From: Prevotella sp.
GTDB taxonomy: Bacteria; Bacteroidota; Bacteroidia; Bacteroidales; Bacteroidaceae
Reading direction: 5' to 3'
DNA length: 64,000 bases
Assembly (NCBI GenBank): GCA_017428055.1
Contig: JAFRRN010000091.1
Location: forward strand, 1-64,000
Of the stretch, positions 16,601 through 25,853 are shown piece by piece. How positions within the stretch are numbered: position 1 is the stretch's first letter; every line of letters begins with the position of its first letter. The notes under the pieces were generated by a model. It had not been told where the DNA came from. It ran no database searches and saw only the letters and a program-made list of their open reading frames with translations. The position numbers and the translations under genes were made by a program.

Positions 16601-17575
16601 TGAAAGATAACTGACGCCCCCATAAAACGTGCCATACCACAATCCCCCCTCATTATCGCCCATCACGGAATAGACAAAGCGGTCGGTGATGGAAGTTTGC
16701 GCCGTGCCATCTGCCATCATCCGCCGCCATGAATGGTCTTGGGGGTTGTAAGAGATTAGACCATCATCGCACCCGATGAGCAACTCTGTAGGCGAAAGTT
16801 CATAAAGACAATGGATATGGCTCCCCACGCCTGTGAGCGTTGGATTGAGCATCTGTTCGAGAGTGGCATCGTCATTGAGACGGAGCAAGCCATTATTCCA
16901 CGTACCGAGCCATAATGTGCCATCTTTCATCTGCAACATGGAATAAGAGCCAAAGTCGTCTAAAGTGGAATGGAGAGGGATGGTCTCAAAACGATTTTGC
17001 ACCTTGTTGAGCCGTGCCACCATGCCCTCGCCATTGCCTCCGATAGCCCATACATGGTTTTGGGCATCTGCATAGACGATGGTCATCGAGGCAGAGACGG
17101 CAGGAGAGGTATATCGGCTGACGCTGCCCGTCTTGGGTACATAGCAGTATATTGACCTTCCGTCAACGGAAATCCACACATTACCGTCTTGATCCTTGGA
17201 GAATCCTCGTACCGTGACATTGATTTCGGGCGCGAGACGTTCAAACCGCTCTGTCTGAAAATGGAAGAAAAACACCCCCTTGTCCGTACCAACATACAAG
17301 CCTACGGTATCTGCCATTAAAGCAGAAACAAATTGATTGGTGCCATTATCCATGATGCGAAATGGCCGGATAGTGACACCATCATAACGGCAAAGGCCAT
17401 TGTCGGTGCCAAACCAGATGAAGCCATAGCGGTCTTGAACGATGTTACGGACACCATTAGCCAACAATCCGTCTTCCATCGTGATGTTGCGGAACGGCAA
17501 TCCTTGGCGTGTAACTCCGAAGAGAGGTGTCACCAGTAATAAAACAAACGTTAGGGACAGGAGGGATCGCTTCAT
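13601..17575 (-). CDS. Hybrid two-component system sensor/regulator (HTCS)
   Basis: 1324 residues. Order: signal peptide; about 14 Reg_prop-type propeller blades (about 25-700, for example NGLCRYDGVTIRPF, GGLWYGTFYGG, GNIWVATQGNGIFRY); Y_Y_Y domain; one membrane span (ILYLLLLLAAIWLF, about 765); HisKA with the phosphoacceptor in FTMIAHEIRTPVSLIIGPL (about 811); HATPase_c with NLMTNATKYT and GTGIGLSI; receiver with IVSDWMMPEMDG (about 1123); C-terminal AraC-type helix-turn-helix ending near residue 1322. This class senses a periplasmic ligand and activates its own SusC/SusD cluster. It follows the HExxH gene by 10 bases. Two linkers contain residues encoded by intergenic-type repeats (SSFLIHHSSF and TPELLDTPEL). 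Confidence 0.95.
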   Translation of the reverse strand: MKRSLLSLTFVLLLVTPLFGVTRQGLPFRNITMEDGLLANGVRNIVQDRYGFIWFGTDNGLCRYDGVTIRPFRIMDNGTNQFVSALMADTVGLYVGTDKGVFFFHFQTERFERLAPEINVTVRGFSKDQDGNVWISVDGRSIYCYVPKTGSVSRYTSPAVSASMTIVYADAQNHVWAIGGNGEGMVARLNKVQNRFETIPLHSTLDDFGSYSMLQMKDGTLWLGTWNNGLLRLNDDATLEQMLNPTLTGVGSHIHCLYELSPTELLIGCDDGLISYNPQDHSWRRMMADGTAQTSITDRFVYSVMGDNEGGLWYGTFYGGVSYLSPMAGRFESYSSSNGLRGNVIARFCEDGMGRIWIASDDGGLNCYSQRDAKFVDFPSSAALSRYNIHSLCMDGGALWIGTYSDGVIQLDIATGRMRHYSYREGLLNPSAYSLFMDSKHQLWVGTMDDLCRYDREEATFKRVKSMGALVIDIDEDGEGNIWVATQGNGIFRYRPSGNAWTHYASDEKNHVLSTNEATCVCFGTNGKLWVTTVNGLFAYNKGNDCFDSVPLDIPSNDCSGILEDGGVLWISTAKGLVRYVEGESVQVFTRQDGLVSEQFQPNSVLKATDGKLFFGTARGFNAFYPYQIKVNRIEPPVFITALKLYNKTVEVGTGQLKEALPLARQIDLSYQEDMFSLTFAALSYCSPGKNQYAYMLEGFDKDWNYVGDRNEATYTNIPYGTYTFRVKATNNDGVWSSHDATLKIVVHPPFWLTLPAKILYLLLLLAAIWLFTQFRLQKAEQRHQEELARLNEKNEAEVRDARLKFFTMIAHEIRTPVSLIIGPLEKLNEDSSFLIHHSSFKKDLDVIDRNAHRLLELVNQLLDFNKVEQQGMQLRLSLCNVKQLIRAVSDRFAPTLQQRNATLTVNDPPADFTAIVDEEAITKVVSNLMTNATKYTKDNVTLSCTVDDDHQHFHITVEDNGVGISDAEQKKIFRPFYQSKDNKPGTGIGLSIVQTLVSLHHGDVHVVSEEGKGARFVVTLPVTQGKDAVVDDGKNMKELKDYKNSDNCPQNTDGNVRTPELLDTPELHNSQPTVLIVEDDEDMLHFLSDHFRDSYTVITAENGVQGLKQLKKYPVTLIVSDWMMPEMDGAEFCRKVRANSSTSHLPLVLLTAKTDNDSKTMGMDVGADAYIEKPFSMKYLEATIRNLMEMRRLLLDKFSRNATEAITEMAKTPLDNEFLVKLNRVIEDNINNNDLSVAFIASEMGISRSGLFAKLKALTDATPNEMIQIVRLRRAAMLLQEGRYRINEVCYMVGFSSPSYFSKCFQQQFGMKPGEYVKSVHGS

Positions 17576-17584
17576 GGAAAAAGA

Positions 17585-18895
17585 CTAATTGATAACGGAA
17601 GCACCTTTAATCGTGAGTTGGTAAGGCCACTGGGCATCGGGTTCAGGATGGTCTCCCCAAGGCATCGGGTTCATCCAATGCTCAGTGGGTGCACCCATAA
17701 CGATGAAATAGAGGGCTTTCAATGGTTGTCCTTTCGGAGCCGTAAACTTCACCTTGCCCATCATGTCATGGTGGATGTCACCATAAATAGTGGTGTCATC
17801 GGCGGTAACGCCCACAAAGCCATACCGCCAACCCGCCTTCTCGGGATGCTCATAATGGTAGCCTTTCTCATTGAGCAGTCCTTGGAATTGTATGGTAACA
17901 GAGCCTCCTGCCTGAGGAACAGACAGTTTGATGGCATTGAAGCCATAGTTCTCTGGAGCGTAAAGATTAGGAATAACAAACTTATTCTTGCCCTTTGTGT
18001 TCAAGAAAGTAGAGAATGTGCAAGCGTATGGACGTGTTTCCTTTCGAGCATGGGAGAAGTCGAAATTGACCAAATGCTGGTATCCACGGAACATCTCATC
18101 ACAGAAGTCTGCTTGTGAGAGTTGGTACTTTCGCTTATATGTCATCACAGGGTCCTCTCCTTTCTTTCCCTCACGATAGAGTTGCGCAATGGAAGGCTTG
18201 CCCCGCAGCTCGCTCCACCACTCGATGACGTAAGGGGAATGGTAAATATTCTCCATGTGGAGATAGGCCTTATGGGTCAAGTTGCGGAACGCATCGAAAT
18301 GATATTGTTCATCTTTCACCCAGTCGGGGTTTACTTGCCACAGCATCCATTGCGAGGTCATCTCATAGAAACCGCTCCCTCCCCAGGCATCCCCAACGCT
18401 ATCGGCAGGGATCTGCAACTGGAAGCTATGCCCCAACTCATGCGCAAGGCAATTGAGCTTACGGTCTTGGATGCGGTTGGGAGCCACCCACAGGGCACCG
18501 ATGAAATTGTCATACGTTCCTCCGTATGCCGTGCCGTCGAGGGAATAATTGACCATGACCATCATCTTGTAACGTTCAGCCTTGGAACCAGGCAATGAGA
18601 ATTGGAGTGTGTCACGGAAGAAATGGTAGAAACTCTCTACGCGGCTCTTTAGGTTATCAAGGTCGAAGTGCATGGGCTTGCCCTCTAATTGTGGAGGATT
18701 TTGGAGGTCATTCCCAAAACCTTTTTCCCAAAAGAAGATGAGATTGTCGGTTTGGGCGGAACGGGCATAGCTCCATTTGCTTTCTGGGTTGTCAAGATCC
18801 ATCCCCTGCATGTCCTCGGGGATGAAGATTCGTTTCTGTGCCACAAGAAAAAGCGGCAGGGAAATGAGTATGATGGACAGGATGTTTCGTATCAT
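17585..18895 (-). CDS. Secreted HExxH metallopeptidase-like protein (DUF6055-like)
   Basis: 436 residues. The signal peptide is ILSIILISLPLFLVAQ. A HELGHSFQ motif at about residue 152 fits an HExxH zinc-peptidase site, followed by GGSGFYEMTSQWMLWQVNP. A C-terminal beta-rich part includes APKGQPLKALYFIVMGAPTE. I recognise it as like DUF6055 proteins. The third zinc ligand cannot be assigned by eye, so catalysis is inferred. It starts after a hairpin that follows the second SusD gene and is followed 10 bases later by the hybrid sensor gene. With DPP IV it gives the locus a proteolytic character. A second, T9SS-tailed HExxH protein is encoded at 35920-38469. Confidence 0.72.
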   Translation of the reverse strand: MIRNILSIILISLPLFLVAQKRIFIPEDMQGMDLDNPESKWSYARSAQTDNLIFFWEKGFGNDLQNPPQLEGKPMHFDLDNLKSRVESFYHFFRDTLQFSLPGSKAERYKMMVMVNYSLDGTAYGGTYDNFIGALWVAPNRIQDRKLNCLAHELGHSFQLQIPADSVGDAWGGSGFYEMTSQWMLWQVNPDWVKDEQYHFDAFRNLTHKAYLHMENIYHSPYVIEWWSELRGKPSIAQLYREGKKGEDPVMTYKRKYQLSQADFCDEMFRGYQHLVNFDFSHARKETRPYACTFSTFLNTKGKNKFVIPNLYAPENYGFNAIKLSVPQAGGSVTIQFQGLLNEKGYHYEHPEKAGWRYGFVGVTADDTTIYGDIHHDMMGKVKFTAPKGQPLKALYFIVMGAPTEHWMNPMPWGDHPEPDAQWPYQLTIKGASVIN

Positions 18896-18914
18896 AGAAT
18901 AAGCGTTTGTTTAA

Positions 18915-18957
18915 GAAAAAAAGCACGGATGACACGGGGTGTCCGTGAAATCCGTGC
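18915..18957 (-). terminator. Hairpin with T run after the second SusD gene
   Basis: On the minus strand GCACGGAT pairs with ATCCGTGC (18957-18923) with an inner GACAC/GTGTC pairing, followed by a T run (18922-18915). It probably ends or attenuates the SusC/SusD transcript before the HExxH-HTCS-DPP IV part. Confidence 0.65.
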
Positions 18958-18978
18958 CTGTTAAACCATAGCGACCCA

Positions 18979-20760
18979 TCAATAGCCTAAGCCGATTTGG
19001 TCATTCCAATTGAGATACCAGTTACGCGTGTCGTTCAAGTCGCGACCGATGAAAGCCTTGACCTCATCCACCTTGTCTGTGCCACGGCGCATATAGACAC
19101 GGTTGGCAAGATAAGAGGGATCATTGCGGCGCAAGGCAACACGCATGAGGTCATAGAAACGGTAACCCTCGAAAGCAAACTCCAAGGCTTCCTCGTCCAT
19201 GATGAGGTCTTCCACCTTCTCTATCTGGTAATCACGGCGCATGAGAGAGTCGGTTATCAACGTGTCATCAGGTAACACATAGTATTCATTGAACGATGAC
19301 CAACCGCTACCATGCGAGTGGATACCCATGGTGTTTTCTGTCGTTAAGTTACCACGTGTCCGAAGGACATAGTCTGTATTGGGGAAGTCGAACTGGCGAA
19401 TCCACGTGCTATCAGCAGTATAATAAGGAATCACCTCGTTCTCAATCTGCCTGTTATTAACACCATTCTTCAATATCTCGAATGCGAAACGAGGATAACC
19501 TGCACGATTCAATGCCTCTGCCATGCGCAGGTAAACCATCGTGCGGCGATAGATATGCACATTGCGAGTGGCATATTTCGAGATGTAATAGTTGTCCTCA
19601 TTGCTATTACGAGAGATGATGATGACGTTACCCGAACCACTCACCCTGTACTTATTGTACACAGAACTCAAACGGAGATCACCCGTCTGGAAGTCATCCA
19701 ACCCTTGTGGTGCATACACTACATCGTTGGAAACCGTAAGATAGCAATAAGGCTGGGCAGCAGACAGGTCGAACATGTATTGTGAGGGTTTCAACATGGC
19801 ATGGTCTTCATTATTGAGACCATTAAAGATGTTGCGCAACTCGCTATAATTACCTTCCGACGGGATGGAGTCGCCTGGTATCATAGTTATCAACTCAGAA
19901 TAATTATTATAGGTCTCTGATGAAAAACTATTGTAACTCCAACCATCAGATGTATTCCTCCAATGCGAGTCATTGGCTGACCATGAAACGCTATTGGTTG
20001 AAATAGGATATGCGGAATTGGTGCCGTTACGTGTGGAAAGATAGCGATAATAGTTGAGTGCAGCCTCCTTGTAATGCCCTGCCCATAAGTTTAAGTCACC
20101 CAAAAGGATATAGATGGGGAAGTAAAAGAAACGGGAGTCATTGCTGCGGATTGTGCCATAACGGGGTGTTTCTATTGTGGCATACTTCTCAATATCACTG
20201 ATGAAATAGTCACATACTTCTTGAATACCCTTCATGGGATAATCCTTATTCGCATCGGCATTGGAGAGGATGGGCTCGGTAACGAATGGCACCTGCCCAT
20301 AGTTGAGTACCAATTGCAGATAAGTCCAAGCACGGAATGCCTTGACAGCCGCATATTCTCTCATGAAAATGTATTCATTACGGTTATTCTTCAATGCCGT
20401 GTCAGCATTTGCAATGAAATAATTGCAGTTGTTGATGACGGCATAATAGTCACGTGGGGAGTTATAAGCATTGTTATCGCCGATATCAAAACGAGCCACA
20501 TCGCGCAAGTCGGCAGGGGTATAGTCGTTTATATCCATCAAGTCTCCGCGCACCTCTCCAAGGAGAATGGTGCGGTCGGAAATGACTTGCAACTTGTTCA
20601 TGATGCCCGTAACGGAATAAATCGTATCGGTGGCATTGCCTAAGTGTCCCTTGTCGGCATAAATCACATGGTCGGACTCTTGATCAAAGAAGTCACTACA
20701 CGATGCTAACAGGAGCATCATGGCTATAGCGGGGAATGCCTTGAATATATTTCGTTTCAT
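18979..20760 (-). CDS. SusD/RagB-family substrate-binding lipoprotein
   Basis: 593 residues from the ATG at 20760; an in-frame ATG five codons upstream is less likely. The lipoprotein signal is FPAIAMMLLLASC, then SDFFDQESDHVIY. The body has the SusD helical features (AAVKAFRAWTYLQLVLNYGQVPFV, RMAEALNRAG) and the C-terminal SusD region DEEALEFAFEGYRFYDLMR. SusD proteins cover SusC barrels at the outer surface and bind the ligand. It follows its SusC partner by 51 bases. The ligand is unknown; neighbours suggest peptides or glycoproteins. Confidence 0.93.
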   Translation of the reverse strand: MKRNIFKAFPAIAMMLLLASCSDFFDQESDHVIYADKGHLGNATDTIYSVTGIMNKLQVISDRTILLGEVRGDLMDINDYTPADLRDVARFDIGDNNAYNSPRDYYAVINNCNYFIANADTALKNNRNEYIFMREYAAVKAFRAWTYLQLVLNYGQVPFVTEPILSNADANKDYPMKGIQEVCDYFISDIEKYATIETPRYGTIRSNDSRFFYFPIYILLGDLNLWAGHYKEAALNYYRYLSTRNGTNSAYPISTNSVSWSANDSHWRNTSDGWSYNSFSSETYNNYSELITMIPGDSIPSEGNYSELRNIFNGLNNEDHAMLKPSQYMFDLSAAQPYCYLTVSNDVVYAPQGLDDFQTGDLRLSSVYNKYRVSGSGNVIIISRNSNEDNYYISKYATRNVHIYRRTMVYLRMAEALNRAGYPRFAFEILKNGVNNRQIENEVIPYYTADSTWIRQFDFPNTDYVLRTRGNLTTENTMGIHSHGSGWSSFNEYYVLPDDTLITDSLMRRDYQIEKVEDLIMDEEALEFAFEGYRFYDLMRVALRRNDPSYLANRVYMRRGTDKVDEVKAFIGRDLNDTRNWYLNWNDQIGLGY

Positions 20761-20811
20761 ACTTTTATAAATCATAGTTTGTCATTCAATATTCATTGTT
20801 GCAAAACGCCA

Positions 20812-23800
20812 TTAGAGGTTGATCTTGATACCAGCAACGATACTACGGCATTGTGGGAGTTGACCAAGGTCGATACCCTGTCCGAGGACACTTGAAGTCA
20901 TGGAGAACTCAGGGTCGGAGCCAAGATATTTGGTGAAAGTCAACAGATTGTTGCCTTGAATCCAGAATTGGAAGCCCTGGAAATAGGTAGAATGAACGGG
21001 GAGGTTGTAACTCAACGTCACCGTCTTGAGACGGAGATAGCTACCATCCTCAATCCATCGGTCGCTGAAACGGCTGTTACCCATGGGGTCTTGGAATGTC
21101 ACTTTAGGGATATCCGTGACTTGTCCCTCCGTCTGCCAAGCCCTTGTCATGGCAGTGGTCTGGTTCATGAAACGGCTTCCACTCTCCAATTGGTTTCTCA
21201 TATAATTATATACATCATTGCCAAGGCAATAATTGAAGTTGACATCGAGTTTAAACCGCTTGTAAGACAAAGACGTAAAGATGTTACCGTAGATGTCTGG
21301 ATTGGGGTCACCAATGAAAGTCATGTCGGCCTCAGTGATTTGGTTATCTCCATTACGATCCTCAAAGTGTATGTCACCTGCCTTGAAATAGTTTTTGTCA
21401 ATGCCATTCTCTCCCATCAAGAACAGGCTGGCAGCATTGGCATTCTCACTTGTCGTGAATACGCCCTCTGGACTCAAGTCATCTTTCACCACCTTGTATC
21501 CATAGAACATATTGGCAGAATGACCCACCTCCGTACGGATGTTAGCACCATAGACTGTTGTCTCGAAGTAGCCATCGCTATTGGCGAGACTCTTAATCTT
21601 GTTGACATAATGTCCCATACTGGCACCCAATTCCCATTGGAAGTTTTTCAAGGAAAGAACTTTGGCAATTGCTGTCACATCAAAACCCTCGTTCTTCATC
21701 TTGCCACCATTGCTCCAATTACGTTCCAAGCCAGAGAGGAAACCCAGAGTCTGGAAGGTAAGGAGATGGTCGGTGGTGCTATTGAAATAATTGAACTTCA
21801 CGTTGAGACGATTGTTAATGACATTGGTCTCAAAGCCTGCGCTAAATCGCCGTGTGGTTTCCCATTGCAGGTTGGTATTACCGATATTGTCGAAAGACAA
21901 CCCGGAAATGTCATCCAAGAATCTGCTGGCACGGAAATAGCTACGTGCGGCATAATAATCGAGGTCATCGTTACCGCTGATGTCATAACCAACATTCAGG
22001 CGCAAGTAATCTACGCCTTTGACACCTGCAAACCAAGGCTCGTTACTCACCACCCAAGCTGCCTGTACACCTGGGAATATACCCCAAGCGGCATCGAACA
22101 ATTTGAGGGAGTTGTCGGCATCCTCGCCAAAGCGAGACGATGACTCTGCCGTTAAGTTTGCTTGCAGATAATAACGCTGGAGATAGTTATACCCTGCTTG
22201 TGCATACCAAGCGATGGAATTCCAGTTATCGTTGATACCTGTGGTCTGTGCATTAAGCAACCCAGAACTCATGAACGGAGTCTTGTCGTTACCCGTATTG
22301 TAACCCAACTGGGAATTGAGCGTATAGCCTTCCCAATTGATGCGCACACCACCAAAGAGATGGATGGCATGTGCAGCATAGCGGTTGTGCCAATCGATTC
22401 TTGTATCGCTCATCACGGAATTCTGCTTGGCAGCCAACGAGCGAACCTCATTCTCTCGATAGGCATTTACACTCGACACATAGTAACTGGGTACACCATT
22501 AATGGGAATATAGAATTTCTCATTCGTGTTCACGAGGTTGTAACTAAAATGCTCGCTCAACGACAGATGCGAATTGAACTGGAACTTCGGTGTCACAGAG
22601 AGATTAACCATCGAGTTCTCAAAACGGTTCTTGTTCTCAGCCTCACTATATTCATTGACGGCAAGTGGGTTTGCCAACTTATAGTTATAGTTAGAGTATT
22701 CGGTCAAAGCCTCATCAAGATAGCTCTCGTCGGTGATGTCGATATAACTATCAGACAACACGCCGTTGGCATAAGTGTATGGACTCAGCATCGGACTCTT
22801 GGCGTACGCGAGGAATGCGGGCGAGGTGGGGGTACCTTCCACATAGTTCTCAGGGGCGCCATCGTTGCGGATGTTGCGTGTCTGGTTAGCAAAGGAGGCA
22901 TCAAAACGCACACTGAACTTCTCCGTCAAGTTGATATCCGCATTGAAACGGATATTCAGTCGGCTGTGGTTATTGTACTCCAACACACTTTGGTTCTTCA
23001 CATAGCCGAGCGACAAGTTGTAGTCGGCCACGTCGTCACCACCCTCTACATTGATGCTGTAGTTTTGCGTCACGGCAGTACGATACACCAAATCCTTCCA
23101 ATCGGTGTTGTTGTGATACATCGGATAATAATAATAGGAAGGATCCTCGTTAAGGAACTTGAAGTCATGAATCTTTGTGTCAACGCTCTGCAACATATCG
23201 GAAGCATAACTCTTGTATTGCGTGGCATTCATCACATCAATGAATTTCGGCTCCAATGTCACGCCGGCAGAGATACTGGCCGTAATGCGTGTCGCCATGC
23301 TATGGTTGCGGCGTGTGGTAATAAGAATCACGCCATTCGCTCCCTTAGCACCATAAAGAGCCGTTCCATTGCGCATCACCGTGACATTCTCGATGTCAGT
23401 GGGACTGATGTTGGCAAGGATGTCATTATAGAACCCCTCATGCAACACGGTGCGACCGTACTGTTGGTCGAAGATCACACCATCCACAACGATGAGCGGC
23501 TGTGCATTGATGTTGAGCGAATTGACACCATTCATAAACATCACACCACCGATGCCCGACGTACCATTGCGCAAAACGGTATGCACGTCAGCACCCAAGC
23601 GTTTCTGTATCTCATCCTCAATGGTCACGGCATTGGAATAACGGAAGTCTGTAGTATAGGCATCCGCACCCACGTTAGTTCCCTGCCGGTATTCGGAATT
23701 GAAGGTGATGGGGTAAAGAGCAACCTCGCGCTGCTGCTCGTCCTTGACAAGACCCACCTTCGACATATTCATGTCAGGTGCGGAGATGTCAAGAGAGGTG

Positions 23801-24078
23801 GCAAAGAGGGGAACCTTGATTTCATACGTGCCATCGCTATGGGTCAAGGCACTATAGCCTTCCACCTCGCCAACACGTACCATGGCACCCGATATGGGGT
23901 TCTTGGACGTACCGTTGATGACACGACCCTTGACTACACGTGTTGGATATTGTTTTTTCACTGCCGTCGGCTTCACTGGTCTTCTTACTTCCAGCTCTTC
24001 GGTCTCATCGTCCTGCGCCACGACAGTAGTCGTGCCGAGCATGAGGAGAGACAGGCAAAATATTACATATTTTTTCAT
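20812..24078 (-). CDS. SusC/RagA-family TonB-linked outer membrane transporter (second copy)
   Basis: 1088 residues. A signal peptide (IFCLSLLMLGTTTVVAQ) and an acidic stretch precede a carboxypeptidase-like domain (VVKGRVINGTSKNPISGAMV). The plug follows with VTVMRNGTALYGAKGANGVI, the SusC signature region, then a long barrel ending CRSIVAGIKINL. It imports ligand delivered by the SusD partner using TonB energy. The plug carries a GTSGIGGVMFMNGVNSLNI segment. It lies 20 bases downstream of a FAS1 lipoprotein gene, within one operon. The two SusC proteins of the locus are clearly different in sequence, so they may take different ligands. Confidence 0.95.
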   Translation of the reverse strand: MKKYVIFCLSLLMLGTTTVVAQDDETEELEVRRPVKPTAVKKQYPTRVVKGRVINGTSKNPISGAMVRVGEVEGYSALTHSDGTYEIKVPLFATSLDISAPDMNMSKVGLVKDEQQREVALYPITFNSEYRQGTNVGADAYTTDFRYSNAVTIEDEIQKRLGADVHTVLRNGTSGIGGVMFMNGVNSLNINAQPLIVVDGVIFDQQYGRTVLHEGFYNDILANISPTDIENVTVMRNGTALYGAKGANGVILITTRRNHSMATRITASISAGVTLEPKFIDVMNATQYKSYASDMLQSVDTKIHDFKFLNEDPSYYYYPMYHNNTDWKDLVYRTAVTQNYSINVEGGDDVADYNLSLGYVKNQSVLEYNNHSRLNIRFNADINLTEKFSVRFDASFANQTRNIRNDGAPENYVEGTPTSPAFLAYAKSPMLSPYTYANGVLSDSYIDITDESYLDEALTEYSNYNYKLANPLAVNEYSEAENKNRFENSMVNLSVTPKFQFNSHLSLSEHFSYNLVNTNEKFYIPINGVPSYYVSSVNAYRENEVRSLAAKQNSVMSDTRIDWHNRYAAHAIHLFGGVRINWEGYTLNSQLGYNTGNDKTPFMSSGLLNAQTTGINDNWNSIAWYAQAGYNYLQRYYLQANLTAESSSRFGEDADNSLKLFDAAWGIFPGVQAAWVVSNEPWFAGVKGVDYLRLNVGYDISGNDDLDYYAARSYFRASRFLDDISGLSFDNIGNTNLQWETTRRFSAGFETNVINNRLNVKFNYFNSTTDHLLTFQTLGFLSGLERNWSNGGKMKNEGFDVTAIAKVLSLKNFQWELGASMGHYVNKIKSLANSDGYFETTVYGANIRTEVGHSANMFYGYKVVKDDLSPEGVFTTSENANAASLFLMGENGIDKNYFKAGDIHFEDRNGDNQITEADMTFIGDPNPDIYGNIFTSLSYKRFKLDVNFNYCLGNDVYNYMRNQLESGSRFMNQTTAMTRAWQTEGQVTDIPKVTFQDPMGNSRFSDRWIEDGSYLRLKTVTLSYNLPVHSTYFQGFQFWIQGNNLLTFTKYLGSDPEFSMTSSVLGQGIDLGQLPQCRSIVAGIKINL

Positions 24079-24098
24079 TGCGTATAAGTTCTAAAGGG

Positions 24099-25814
24099 TT
24101 ATTGGTTATTTCTCTTGGCATTATCAGGCTCTGTCGCCTCCACATGCGGCACGAACAGGAAGCAGTCAATGTGCAAGGTACGAGAATATGTGGAAGTCTG
24201 TCTACTTGTCACCGTACTTCTGATTTGCAACTTCAACTGCGGTTCAGAAAGACCGTAGGAACAAGTAGGGAACGTATAATTACTCTGTAACAACACCGTA
24301 TCGACCACATTCGTCTCACCATTCTCATCGGCAACGGTATTATAGGTCTTATTGATTGTCCTATCACCCATCTTTCCGTTTTTATCGGTTACCCTGAAGA
24401 GCGGGCGGAAAGCATTGGGAAGGCGTTGCTGATGCGTTGCCAACGTATCGTAGGCTGCGTAAGGAGCCATCACGGCATAAATGTCATAACCCACATTCGA
24501 GAGGACATTGGGAATGTTAAACCGCACCAGGGGATTCGTGGAAGACGTCTTAGGAGTCACGTCCACAAAGGCGTTACCCGAAATCTTATCATAGAAAGGA
24601 TTGTCGGCTGTCACCCTACGCACGGTCAATGGCTCTTCCGCATCCTGGATGGTATCCTGGTAAAGCACCGACTCTGCCTCCACCTTGATGGTCTGGAGGA
24701 AAGTGTTACGGTTATCAATGTTCAAGGTTTTGGCCTTGCGCACATGACCATTGCTGCAAACGATGTCTTCTGTACCGTCAAAGATGTTTCCCGATGCAAA
24801 TGGCTTATAGAAGATGTAATAAGGGTCTTCTTCCAACAAGCGGCGAGTGGTATAGCTCAAGGCGGAGGTGGAGACGGCCGAGTCATTGAAAGCCTCATCG
24901 GGGTTCTCTGTCCTGCTGAAGATAGTTCCTCTCACTATCGCCAATCGTGCATTGGCATACTGCATGGAGTCGTACTTGGCAACATTCGTGGCATAGTTGA
25001 AATAGTCGGTATATTCACTCACCAACTTGTTCCACTCATCATTGACGGGTGCCACCATCCAATACGTACTATCCTCGGAATTGATTTCACCGAGCGCATT
25101 GAAAAGGATATTGTTCAACACCGTCACGGAATCCAAGTAAACCGTCCGTCCATCAACAATACCACCGGGTACGCTCATCGAAGGCTGGAACACATATTCG
25201 CTATAACTGTTGATGAAGTTATACACACTATCAAGTTCATTGTCAATGCCCAAATATTCAAAGACATTGGGGAAATACTTGATTTGGTCTCCAAGGGTGA
25301 ACAACACTCCATTGCTATAAAGCGTGTTCTTCGACAGGAAGTTCATGCCGTCAATGGCATTGGGTGTCAACACTGCATACTTGCCATTCATCAACATAAT
25401 GGAGTCGTTGGTCAAGCTCGACACGGGATGCTTGTACAGGGAGATGTGATTTTGCAGGAACTGCCTCACAACAGTATTGTCATCACTGCTCACCCCATTG
25501 GCTTTCTGTGTATTGAACGATGCTATCAGGCTGTCTGCCTGGTCAGAGGTAAGGCGGTCATTCGTGGGTGCGAAAACCGAGAACGTCTGACTGCCATTGA
25601 GGATAGCACTATAGCCACAACCCTCTACGACCCTGGCAAAGTTGCTCAAGTTGCCGTCAGCGGTGATGGCGTTCCACAGGGTACCATTATTCACCATCGA
25701 CGCATCATTCATGTCATAGTGGTCATTCCACTCATCGCTACAAGCATTGCAGAGCAGTGCCGTAGCCACAGCGGCGAAAACCATCTGTTTAATATATAGA
25801 TTCTTCATTTTCAT
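24099..25814 (-). CDS. FAS1 (fasciclin) domain lipoprotein
   Basis: 571 residues. The signal sequence with lipobox is MVFAAVATALLCNAC, then SDEWNDHYD. The first FAS1 domain (about 40-190) has FSVFAPTNDRLTSDQA. A more divergent second one follows (about 195-330) with TYWMVAPVNDEWNKL. The C-terminal third is a beta-rich domain without a recognised family. FAS1 domains mediate adhesion or protein binding; here the protein is probably displayed on the outer membrane next to the SusC/SusD pair. It lies between the other FAS1 gene (39 bases) and the second SusC gene (20 bases). No catalytic motif was seen. Confidence 0.85.
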   Translation of the reverse strand: MKMKNLYIKQMVFAAVATALLCNACSDEWNDHYDMNDASMVNNGTLWNAITADGNLSNFARVVEGCGYSAILNGSQTFSVFAPTNDRLTSDQADSLIASFNTQKANGVSSDDNTVVRQFLQNHISLYKHPVSSLTNDSIMLMNGKYAVLTPNAIDGMNFLSKNTLYSNGVLFTLGDQIKYFPNVFEYLGIDNELDSVYNFINSYSEYVFQPSMSVPGGIVDGRTVYLDSVTVLNNILFNALGEINSEDSTYWMVAPVNDEWNKLVSEYTDYFNYATNVAKYDSMQYANARLAIVRGTIFSRTENPDEAFNDSAVSTSALSYTTRRLLEEDPYYIFYKPFASGNIFDGTEDIVCSNGHVRKAKTLNIDNRNTFLQTIKVEAESVLYQDTIQDAEEPLTVRRVTADNPFYDKISGNAFVDVTPKTSSTNPLVRFNIPNVLSNVGYDIYAVMAPYAAYDTLATHQQRLPNAFRPLFRVTDKNGKMGDRTINKTYNTVADENGETNVVDTVLLQSNYTFPTCSYGLSEPQLKLQIRSTVTSRQTSTYSRTLHIDCFLFVPHVEATEPDNAKRNNQ

Positions 25815-25853
25815 CTTGTCTGATTCTTTTAGAATTAAACTTCACTTCCTACA

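Noticed and set aside
22162-24087. 641-codon open frame on the plus strand
   Set aside because: It lies wholly antisense to the second SusC gene, which has clear domains. The translation is rich in Ile, His and Arg with no family features, as expected of a codon-bias shadow.
24426-25799. 457-codon open frame on the plus strand
   Set aside because: Antisense to a FAS1 lipoprotein gene with a lipobox and FAS1 motifs; no own promoter or family features.
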